Below are positions 12,312-24,300 of a stretch of DNA of 64,000 nucleotides, in pieces; within the stretch, counting starts at the first letter, position 1, and every line of letters starts with the position of its first letter. Below the pieces are notes generated by a model, which saw only the letters and a program-made list of their open reading frames with translations, did no database searches and was not told where the DNA came from. The stretch covers positions 28,674,278 through 28,738,277 of the forward strand of contig OZ024876.1 in NCBI GenBank assembly GCA_964017185.1. Reading direction: 5' to 3'. The DNA is from Rugalucina vietnamica. Its lineage: Eukaryota; Mollusca; Bivalvia; Lucinida; Lucinidae. The position numbers were made by a program, and so were the translations under genes.

Positions 12312-15300
12312 CTGAAAAGAATACAAAGAAAATATCTGAGACTTATTGAGCTTCATGATAACATGTCTTCAAGGCTCTTGGTCATGTCTTAAACGAGACG
12401 GACTCTACAAGACCATACTGCTACGAAAACGTTATTTTCATTCGGTGGTGGGTTTAGTACTTTTTACATGCTACTCACTTTGGCATTTTGTTATGTAATC
12501 GTCACACATTTAAGGTCAAATTAAGGGCTGGAACACTTCAAAATATTATGTCGATAATTTAATTATTCGAATAAACCACAATGACAGGTTATGCTGTTTA
12601 GCCAAATATTTGAAATAATGTTAGGACTGTTTGCTTTTCGCTGATCTGTGTGTTCGCCAACATTTTCGTTTGCTCACTTAAATATTTGTCTTAACATGAT
12701 GGTGCTTTAGTAAGCAGTGTGTATAAATATACCCTGTAATTAACACCCCTCATTAATTAAGGTTATATGATGAGTAAGAAATCGAATCATGATAAACTAA
12801 AGGGAAAATGTAACTCAGTTTTAATGATGGCCAGAGCTCTAATTTCGGTTTGAAGTTTAGTTCGAATCTTAGCGTACGGGCAAATATTATTGTCATATGC
12901 AAAAACGTATGGTGGAAATTAAATGAAAATACGTAAAAGGCTGAACATGTAGATCTATATCCATTGATAACGCGCTCGTGCCACAGCTAAGTATACAGAA
13001 ACTAGTTTTTCAAAAAACGGTAATGACGATTTTATTGTGAAAATCTCAGCGTATTTATTAATAAGATTATCACATGCCGATGATTAAAACGATAAGCAAG
13101 CTGCGTTATCAGCATCTGATAACGGTATTATCGCATGAAATATAAATATGAAATTGTGCAGATGCCTATTACAGTGAGATGTTTCTAAATATTTTTACAC
13201 CAAGCTAACCTCACATGGCTCCATGTTATGATATAGGAGTCGCAATACTTGAGATCGAAGTGGAGATACACAACAAACTAATGAAAGAAAGGCTGTAGAG
13301 ACTACGAAGCCGGAACAGCCGTGAAAGTTCAATCCCGCCGCAAGGAGGGAAACAGTCATATGTCCGAAAGAGTAACACCATGGCAAAATAATACACGATC
13401 TAATGTTTCGGAAAATGCGGTATTTTATTCCGATAATGTACATTGTGCGAGCTGGTCAGGTGCCTTAGAAGCCTTTTGGGACCACAGCGGAACGGACTAG
13501 TTACAGATCGGGATATACTTTTTGCCGTAAAAACACAATTTGGAAACGAGTCTGTCTGAATCTATCACAGTATTTTTGCTTGCCTTACCATTCACATTAG
13601 ATTGGGCATACGAGGGTGTATCGCCGAACGTTTCGTTTTTTCTAGACCCTGAAGCTTTTCGGTGCAAAATTGCTCAGTATCACATATACCAAAATGTCCG
13701 TCTGGGGCCAGTTGTTCAAAATTAATGACATCGTTAGTTAAGGATTCGTTAAAATTTCAAACATGAATATTACAAATACACTGTTAGTTTTTGTTCAATG
13801 AGAAAATGTGAGAATCCACTTTTTTCAACAACAAAAAATAACAGAGTATTTGCTTATTTATAAATGTCGTCCGCATATACGAGCTGAGGTCTTAACGATG
13901 ATGTTTTAAGCTAACGAAGTTTTGAACAACTGGCCCCTGGTTGTCAGATACCGTCTCTATTTGCCCTCTAGAACAGCAATACGGGCACGTTCAGACCTTA
14001 TCAGGCTGTTATATCGAGTCGTATTGGCATTCAGCTCGAATCCCAGGAGGGGCCGGGGGATGTTTTCTCTTCTGCCGGGATGTTGACTTATCTCAGAATC
14101 AATTAAAGCGGGTAAATAATTAATGATTAACCTTAGATAGCGGGCAACTAATTATTGATTCAAAATATTAATTGAAAATTTTCTATTTCATAGCTTATGA
14201 ATAGAATTAACTACAAAACACGCGTGGCTAATTTCCATATTTTGAAAATCACAAAAGATGTAGTTTTTGAAGTTAATGAGGTAATAGAAATGTTTTAATT
14301 CAAATTCAGAGGGTTCAAAAGTGATCAACTTGTAACATGCTAATAACATGCAGCGCTAAAGTCAAGTTCGTTTGCGGCAGCTTTGTATTATCATTCTGCA
14401 CATTTTCACGAGGTACATTCAATGCAGACGAGGAAAGGTTCGTGCGCCATTTTGCATTTTTAACCATTTTTACAATTCAGATACAAATACGTGACGTGCG
14501 AATATACACAATCGTGCCATCAAAGACAACGACCACGACAAACCAGCGGGTCGTGCAGATTTGTCCGCGCCTTTCAAAGAACCATTTCGTTCGAATGTCT
14601 GCCAACATGGACACCATATCACCAGCGCGAATCGCACCGTTCCAAACTCCTCAGTTAACTGACGGTACAACCATCATACGAACGTATACTAAAACATCTT
14701 TCAGCAACAACAAGCAGGTATTTTTTTTACAAAAATGATTGATATGAAAACATAAGACTACTTATTTCCTGTCAAAATGATTTATGTCGGCTGCTTGGAA
14801 CACTGACCTAGTGATTAAATGGCGCGCGCTCTCTGTCAGAGGAAATGCCGTCTGCAAAGTGAAAGTCCAGCCTACCATCCAGATGAATATCGTACATTTA
14901 CCTATTGGTACGACAGATAAAGATTTTTTTTTCTTTTCATCAATATATTTGTGAAAGTGAATTTGATATAACTATAGGATTGTTTTTAAAATCTATACGT
15001 CACCCTATACGCTGTCACATTTAGGGCCAAGTGTCACCATCGGAGATACGAACATTCATCTCACATCAAAAGACTAGCTTTTCCGAACCAATCATCGTCA
15101 ACTTTGCTACCTGGTGCATGAAATGATGAAGAAAAATGCAAACTATGGCAAGTTATGACAATTCGCCTCATATCTGCAATTTGCTTTTTTTGCTGTGAAG
15201 GTCTACTTTGTGAACAAAAACCAAAAAAATGTGAACAAAGAGCAAAATGGACATCGCGGACTGATACAAGTCAACGACTACGGAATACTGGACCTCAGTT

Positions 15301-18300
15301 TATCCACCGTGAAACCAGATAATACTAACTCTGCCAAGATAAAATTTCAGCAACCGTACCTTGATACATTTTGCCAAACGGATATCATTAGATTGGCAAT
15401 GATTGAAACTGAATAACGTGGGTAATGTAATCAAAACGTCTTGAGCCGTTGTGGTGAAACTGAGGCCGCACTTTGTGATTGAAAAAAAATATTGATATAT
15501 TTGTCATATACCTGTATTTTGTTTAAAAATAATGACATCATTTTGTGTTTACTGGGTCTTTTACTTAAGTTTTATATCGATGTAGTTTTGTGACTTTCAT
15601 ACCGTCGGTCTCAGACATTTATTCTGGAGACTGATCTTACGACTATCTAACGTGACAACGATATCTTCCTTCACCAGATACGACTGTTTTTAAACCACAA
15701 GACACCTTCGTGGAAGTTTGATGCGCAATATTGTCATTAAAATCATCATAATGGCCATAATGATTAGTTAACAGGTGATTACGGCTGTCAAAATGCTCAA
15801 AATCTTGCTACAATATAGACAAACAGTCGTTTCTACATGGGCGAAGCCCATTAAACAACCAATACTACTAAAATGTGTCTAGCTATTGCGATCATTGCTT
15901 ATAATGTTGTATGTAATTTGGATAATCATTATTGCCTACCTACTAATGGTTGCAATCATATGAACCCATATTTGACGAATGGATTTTCCCATCATTATTA
16001 TATCAATTCCACTTTCATTTTTAGCGGTGTTAGGAGTGATTTTTAACTTTGTTTCAAATTTTCGATGAAATTGTTATAAGCAAACAGAATAGCCCCAGAC
16101 GGGACGCCGCCTTCTGCGGCGTCACATCTGGGGCTATGCTGTTTGCCTATGTCCCATAAAAGGGGCGCCAGGCTTAAATGAGTCAAACGGGTAACAGTGA
16201 AGCATAACCAACAAAGTACATGTACATCAATTGCAATAGACAGAACGGTTGAAAATCGACTTCAACCATTGTAACTTTCTCGCGTGGTGATCCATGACGT
16301 CTCGGTTGGGAAAATAAAATTGATCAATTCCTATGCTTTGTAGTCTTAGTTACTACTTCATACCATAAACAGCAGAAACTTGGAAAGAGCTGTTGTGTTC
16401 AACTAATGATCGAGATCACTCAGTCATACGAAACATGCACATTCGTATTTATATGCGTGTGGAATGACTTCCTCTGTCATCATTACGAACGTTTTACGTA
16501 TAAAGGAAAGTAAAAAAAAATCGAGATAATCTGCATATTTATGTCTAGACAAGTTGACAATTGTATAAACCAAACAAGCAACTTGACGGTCAAGTACGAG
16601 GTTGTCCGAAGAATGCGACAGTCGGTCCAGATAAGGTGTTCTGATTGAAGAGTCCGTTACGGTACGGCAGGGTCAAAGGTTATACTCGACACGAATTCGC
16701 GCATGATTCAATGCCTGTTGACAGTTCAGAACATGTCATATCACTTGTCACCAGAGAAAAGTATTAAGTTGCTATTTTATAGTAAGCATTGTCCATTTGT
16801 ATTCGCGCGCTTTTACTATATCTAAGATTGGGATATAAGTATATATTGAACCACAAAAATAACGCATCACTTAATAAATGCAACTTTGCAAACGCTCATT
16901 TTTTTACCCAGAAAAAAAAAATAATATATATATATATATTTTTATTCGTTTGTCGTAGAGAATTCAAATTAAAACGTCACTAATGACGGCCGCGAGATTG
17001 CAAATTTACGGGCAATTCCTATTTCTAAATGTCACAGAGCTGCCATTATAAACGGAATAAGGCGGTTTTAGCCTCTGGTGAATTAAAATTCTGTTTTAAG
17101 GCCCAGTCCCACTGTGCTTACGATCGCACAAGATCGCAATACGATTGTCTTAATTTTAATTCGGGGGTCATTTCTTTGACCTCGATATGCAAAAGAAAGC
17201 AGAAACACGATGTATTTTTTTTTTCTTTTACAAATTTTGCATAAGCAGTCTTATCAATAAACTTATGACTAGACAATCGTAGGATTGCTAACGATTCAGT
17301 GGGACCGGTACTTTAGGAAAATGATATCTTCCAAAACGTTGTCGATTAATGTCTAAAAAGGAGAGCAGATGGGCAAGTCGTAAAATATTTGATAAGACGT
17401 GAATAAAAACATACAAATGTTCATGCCCGATCTTTGTAAACGTTTTCTACTTGTATACAGGCTAAAGAATATGTCAAAATATTATTGCGCTAGCCTTCTG
17501 ACCCTACTTTTTATATAACACGGTGCAGTATAAGTATTTGTATGTATTATTCTCACTATCATTTTGCTAAACAGTTGTCCAAACAAAGGTTTACTGTCGA
17601 GTTGTGGGGGCCGACCACAACAGACAAACATAAAGATTACCGATAAACGTCTTATAATTGAGGTTTAAATGCTGATAAGCATGAGATTCAAGTGTAGGAC
17701 AATCGAGGTACATGTTGATGACTTGGAATGTAGCAGGGAAAGTGTGGAATGCTGTTTACTTATTTCATCAAATTCTATAGATAGAGATATAATCTTGCAG
17801 TTTATCTCGAGATTTGCGCAAAATAAAGACCTGGCATATCCAAGGGTTTCCGAATCACTTTGCCTTCGAGTATGAAAATACAGAAAGGTACAAGTAGGCA
17901 AAGATCAGGAAAAGGCGCAATCAGAAAAAAATTCCCACTCCAAAAACCGAGGTGGGGAAAAAAAATAACAATCAGGTACTTATACCATGAAAACATATCG
18001 TAAGCCGAATGAGCAGCTATTTTTCCAATAGGTGGCCACTCAGTTACCTCAACTTAACGAAAAATATGAAAACACACACAAGGCGCCAACAGTACAAAAA
18101 CATTTTGACACCAATACATAAAACAAAAAGAACCACCACAGAAGTATTGCCTTGGAACGATCAGTAACACAAAGTTACTGGCGGGCTTAAACCGGTTTTA
18201 CATGGCCATAACCTCACCCTCAGCTTCTGCAGTGGTTCATAACATTTAGTTAGTTCTTCGGTCCTCGTGGTGAATCTCTAACTAGTCAATGAATCACCAA

Positions 18301-21300
18301 GAACAAACAAATAAACCATGATGAACATCATAATGACTCAAAGATTGAGTAAGCTGCCCGACGATGGAGATCCCTGGGCGCCGAATAACCTACCGGAGCA
18401 AAAGAAAAACACCATCTGGACCCCGGTGGGCCTACAAATGCAAATATGCATTTTATATAAATATGAGTTGTGTTTTTATTATATGCACACCGTATTAGAG
18501 GCAATACAGAACACACTATGAGATCGCAGAACGCCGACCTTTTTGATAGGCCAGTGTTGGGGGATTATCTTTTAACATTAAATAACAATGGTATGATTCA
18601 AAATGACTTCACATAGCTAATGTCGAATAAATTATGTTATGTTCTGTGCAGTAGTTGCTTCTGTATGGGCGATGGTGATAAAATGAGCCACTGCATAAGA
18701 AAACCAAGAAAATGCTTGTGCGAAAACAAAGGCGCAGATCAGCTTTGCGGTAACCGCAAAGCTGATCAGCGCCTTTATTTTCGCTACACGGATAATACAA
18801 TCCCTCTTCTACTTAAATCTAAAATTTCAAGCTTCTAGCCTGCTTCTGTGACTGTACAGGCTGGTTTGTGTCTGGCCTGGTCGGAACCTAAATTGTTGGT
18901 TTTCTCACGCACAGGCTCAAATGTAACTGTATCCACATTGGAAACAAATGCATACGTAGCTGAAACCAGGAAACATGGTTAGTGTTTTCCTTGTCTAATA
19001 TGACGTCATCTTGACGTAACATGACTGGGTACTTAATTAAAAAGGTTTGACATACGTACCTGGAATAGGCGATAATCCTTTTTCTGTTTTGATATTGTTG
19101 TTGTTATTGATGATATTTTTATCTACAGTAATATTGTTATTGTTTAAATTGTCTCTTTTACTAGGTGGACTACTTTCACAGTCACTCGACTCGTCTTTTA
19201 TTGAAGCACGTTCCACAACGTCATGATCCGCCTTACAAAATAGTCCGTCGTCCCGAAGAGCGAATTCGTCTCCTGGAATAAGCTGTCTGCTGCACGCTAC
19301 ACATCTGAAGCAGTCTATATGATATGAACTTTCCCGCGCTTTCATAACAAAGTCATTCTTGGAAAAACCTTGGTCACACTTTGAACATTTCTGACCAAAT
19401 AACCTGAAACAAATACAAACAAAAATATCATTATGAAATCTTGCCCATACAATATACAGACTTGCTGTAAATAATTTATTTGGGGAAAATATTTTTAATA
19501 GTTTATATTTGCTCAAATATGTGGGTACACATCAGAACCGCTTCGGCGAGGTGGTTCAAACGAGTGTCCAAAATCTATGTTTTCCAGATCAAAATTAAGA
19601 AAACTTGTATATCCCTGTACACCCCACTTTTACCGTATAAATTTGGGGTACAGGGGAATATTTATTTCACGGACATGTTTTCCTGATGTATTTTAGTGGC
19701 GAGGACATGTATGCATTCGTTTGGAAAGTTTTTACCAGCGCCATGAAATTAGACATTTTCTTCAGAACCAGATAATACACAAAACTAGTATGCAAATGAG
19801 TAGAGAGTTTTTTTTTTATTCACAGAAACAGTTGCATTGCAAGAGAACAAGAAAATACATGTACTGTTAATACACTCCTTCCGTATTCCACTTATGAGTC
19901 ACAAAAATCACCTGAGAATTCATTAATAAACGTATATTAAAATAAAGACCACAATTTCAACGGAATTTATGTCTAAATACGTAGTTTTTGTCACTATGAC
20001 AAAAGTTAAGCAGACTTGCAACACCAAGACATATGTTAAAAAAGTAAAATATATGTTTTGATGTCGTAAGTTTGTGCGTTACAGCACATACACAAGTTTT
20101 TGTAGGTCAGGCCTTGAAAGGGAGACTGACACCATCTGTGTCGTCGAGATGTGAACAAAATTGTGCATCCTGCATCGAGCAGTATCAGATTATGATGAAA
20201 TCGAGCTATCATTCATGGGCGACATTGGTGTGATTTGCTTGATCTTTGATGGTTTTCTTGCACTACTTGTTGGGTATTCGCATGTGTCGCAAAAAAATAT
20301 TCCGGTTCATGAAATAAGTGTAGCCGTTTCGCGCCGCGACTGTTGGCCAACACGTAATTTTGTTAGAACGTCACTATGATAATTATCACAATGACGTCAA
20401 AGTTCAGAATGTCCTGTTGATGTCAAAACGCGTGATTATGTGTGCTTCTCTTTAGTGATTATAATACAGGTCTGACGATTTTTATTGGCACTAAACAATC
20501 CATTGCATATTTACATTCAAGTTTGCCGATATCTCATTTAAGGATACATGTATACTGCGTTGATAGGCAAAACTAAATAAACAAAGAATTGTTTGCGACA
20601 GAATATCGCGAATGGTTTATAACAGTTTGCATGAAAAAGCATCAAACAGTAACTGGAATCAATGGGGATAGAGAATGCCGTTCGTCGTGATCCATGAATT
20701 GCATCCTCGACATAACCTCGCTCGTGCCTCCGCTCGTGACAGAATTTGCTACCTTCCTTGCGCTCTATGAAATCTATGCACTCTTATATTAGATAAGAAG
20801 ATTGAGGGATTCATTTTTGCTTTTACTGGCGAAATGGTACTGCTTCCACTTGCAGACAACGAACACAACGTCAGTTTAAGCTTCAATATCATTTTACAGT
20901 CTACGAAGATGATTCTTTCTTGTCAACCTTAACAATGGCAATTCTGAAATTCTGATCTGAAACGACCAAATCTACGAAACCTCTAGACGACTTCATGTTC
21001 GTGCAAAGTTAATCCGTATCATAATCAACACCTAATAATTATGTTTTGTCAGTTTTAGTGTCGGATCGTTTGATCACTTTGGCGGCGGCTTTGAAGTTAT
21101 AAAGCTAATCAAAATATTGAATGGATTTTATGATTAATCCAATTAAAGCTTACAGTTACAGAGCGATCAGATGAGCGTAAATCGTCAGGTGAAGATAGCG
21201 CTAGTTTACGCCATAACTCAATGAATTGCTGGAATCTTTGTCTGGCTTTAATAACAAGAAATAAAATTAAATCGGCTGCACATGGCTAATGAATACAGTA

Positions 21301-24300
21301 GTAAAACGCCAAAGAAGCCAAGGACCTTTTAAATCACATATTTTTAGGTCATTCGCGTAGATTTCAGAATATATTTTGTATCAAGAGTTCTGGTTCTAGT
21401 ACAGGTCTTAAAACGAAATGTATTCTGATTCTCTAGCCTCTACACCAAGTACCAGGGATCTCCATCGTCGGGCAGCTTACTGAATCTGTGAGTCCTCGTT
21501 TTTGTTATCTTTATCATTTGTTTGTCCTTGATGATTCATTGACTAGTTAGAGATTCACCACGAGGACCGAACAACTACGTGTTGTGAACCACAGCAGAAG
21601 CTGAGGGTGAGGTTATGGCCATGTAAAACTAGTTTAAGCCCACTATTAGTTTTATAATTACTGATCGTTCCAATGCGAAACTTCTGTGGTGGTTCTTATT
21701 GTTTTATGTCTTGGCGTTGAATTCTTGTGCTGTTTGCACCTTATGTATGCTTTCATATTTTTAGTTAGGTTTAGGTTACTGAGTGGCCACCTATTGGGAC
21801 AAAGCTGCTCACTCGGCTTACAATATGTTTTCTTAGTACAAGTACCTAATTGTCAATTTATTTTTGTTTCATTTTTTCCCACTTTCGTTTTTGGAGTGGG
21901 AATTTCTTTCTGATTGCGCCTTTACCTTTTTTGTTGATAAAATGTGAGAAAATCCTTTGTATCGCAAAGATCAACAAAAAATAACAGTGTATTTGTCAGT
22001 AACACTCATGTTTGAAATTTTAACGATTCGTTTTACTGACGATGTCGTTAATTTTGAACAACTGGGTCCCTATTTTTCTAAACCTTACAATAGTTAATTT
22101 CATCTCAGTGACTTGGAAGTGCAATTAGAAGTATTTAGCGTTACACGCTAACGCGTCAGTGGCGGTGGTATGCAGTAATTCAACGTTAGACCACTGCTAA
22201 TACGTATATGAGCCTTTGTGGGAGAAAAAAAAATGAGAGTTCCGACCAGGTCCGACACAAACCGGCCTGTACAGTCACAGAAGCAGGCTAGAAACTTAAA
22301 ATTTTGGATTTAAGTAGAAGAGGGATTGTACTATTGCAGTTACTGCGAAGCTGATCTGCGCCTTTGTTTTTCGCCTATGCAGATTGTTGGTTTTCCCATG
22401 CAGAGGCTCATAGAAACTGACCACTTGACCGACCATCTCTAGCCTTTGCCCTTTACTCGCCTTTTCAGTGGTCTGTTTGCTGCCAAACAATGCCATATAG
22501 TTCGGCGAGTAACACTAAGAAGCGCAATACCCCAGTTCCAGATACTGACACCCACAAATACTTAAAAGCACATGCAGGCTTACATGCCTAGCCTAAAATA
22601 TTCTTTGGAATCATGACCGGCAAGTAGCTTATGAGCTAATATGCTCTTGTGGCCGGTCATTCTTTCAAGATGGTCTATTAAAACAAGTACTTTACCTCGT
22701 ATAATCCCTTTTGCAGTACGGTTTGCCGTCTCGTACGAAGCACGTGCATGTTTCATCGAGATACTGGTTACAATCAGCACACTTGAGGCACGAGGCGTGC
22801 CACTCTAGGTCAGGTGCCACTCGCAGAATAAACTGGTCGAGGATCTGTGACCCACAGCCGACACATGTTGGGGTCCGTCTCCGTTCTGAAAGAAAGGGGA
22901 GAGGCTAAATAAATCTGTGCCGCTCAATCAATAATTGGTCTGTGGACATTCTGGACCCTTCGGGTTGTCCCGGAATGTCCGACAATGATTTTTTTTTTTT
23001 CGATTTTTTTTTATTAATTTTTTCCTCGAAACTTTGCATTAATTAGTCTTTATCATTAATACTGTATATGTGTATCATGTTTTAACATTTTCCATAAAAA
23101 CTTGAGGACATTACCGGCCTATGGACATTACGGTCCCTGCTTTTGTAACGTTGTGTTTTCGAAACATTATCTTTCCGAGTTCCAGCGTAGAAATATTATA
23201 ATACATGTATATTGTTTCCAATTCTTTGGCAGTTTTCTTTATCATTTGACAGCCATTTGTGTATTTGCATGGTCGCCAGAAAGGCATATTTTTGGTTAAT
23301 AAGACCTAACGTCTCAAGAGTCATGCCGTTACGGAGCAAACGCACCTGGGTATTGCCAGGCTACATTGGGGTGTATTAAACGCGTCTGGTCACATACATG
23401 GACTTGCAATTAAAAATTTCAAAACAAAATCATATTATGTATTTTCCCGATTCGTAATTATAGGTATTAATTAAAATGTAAAAGTAAGATCATTTGGAAG
23501 CAATGAAAACGTTCAAAAGGATATACTATGGGCCATTTTGTCATTTGTCGCCTAGAACAAGTGTGAATACACTTCGGAAACCGGCAAAATAGAAATTTGG
23601 GCTCACTCATGATTAATAAATGAGCAGCCTCGTGGGAAAACCAACAATGTGGTTTCCGAACAGGTCTGACACAAACCAACCTGTACAAGCACAGAAAAGA
23701 GCTAGAAGTTTGAAATTTCGGATTTAAGTAGAAGAGAAATTGTATTATCCGTGTAGCGAAAACAAAGGCGCTGATCAGCTTCGCGGTAACCGCGAAGCTG
23801 ATCTGCGTCTTTGTTTTCGCCTATGCAGATTGTTGGTTTTCCCATGAGGCGGCTCAAATAGATCGAAATATAATGGGGTAGGAACCAACGACGTATCGTC
23901 GCACAGAAATACGCTGCCTCCATTTTATGGGACTTTTACCCAACATTAGGATGTCATGACACTCAAAATGCGCTTCATAAATATAACCACCCATTGAACT
24001 AAGCCAATAAGGCTTATATGTATGGATGATTTGACTAAACCACTTTTCCTGGGCAGGCACAGACATGAGCGGTTAACCAGTAATCAGATGGTCGGTCAGT
24101 AGATTAGAAGCTTTGCCTGGAGACACAAGCAGCCCATCTATTTCTCCTAAGCCCCAATGGGCCGGGGCCCAAAAATTACTGATTCATAAATGCAATGTTT
24201 ACCAATCGATGGTCTGAGTCTGCCCAGGAAAAGTGGCTAAAGTCAACCCATCCATACATATAAGCCTTTTTAGTTTACTTGCGTAATTATTTTTTGCAAG

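Larger units (their letters stand above)
12312..19059 (-). other. Islet intron 3
   Basis: This GT-AG intron of about 6.7 kb holds a GGGGCCAGTTGTTC miniature element (13704-13937), a TTAA-type hairpin element (15961-16186), a copy of the 0.5-kb inverted-pair repeat (17880-18386) and a copy of the GCCTTTGTTTTCGC hairpin element (18684-18918). The remainder (12312-13700, 13940-15960, 16190-17880) shows no recurring family and no protein similarity I recognise. Confidence 0.8.
19404..22695 (-). other. Islet intron 2
   Basis: This intron of about 3.3 kb begins with a hairpin miniature element abutting the exon 3 acceptor (19429-19688). About 1.7 kb follow with no recurring repeat. Then come the inverted partner of the 0.5-kb repeat (21437-21935), a half copy of the GGGGCCAGTTGTTC element (to about 22070) and a GCCTTTGTTTTCGC hairpin element (22209-22410). 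Confidence 0.8.

Noticed and set aside
21686-21913. Hydrophobic 75-codon frame also present in relatives at 34.7 and 37.9 kb
   Set aside because: Similar peptides recur only because the underlying 0.5-kb repeat recurs. Frames are broken in other copies.
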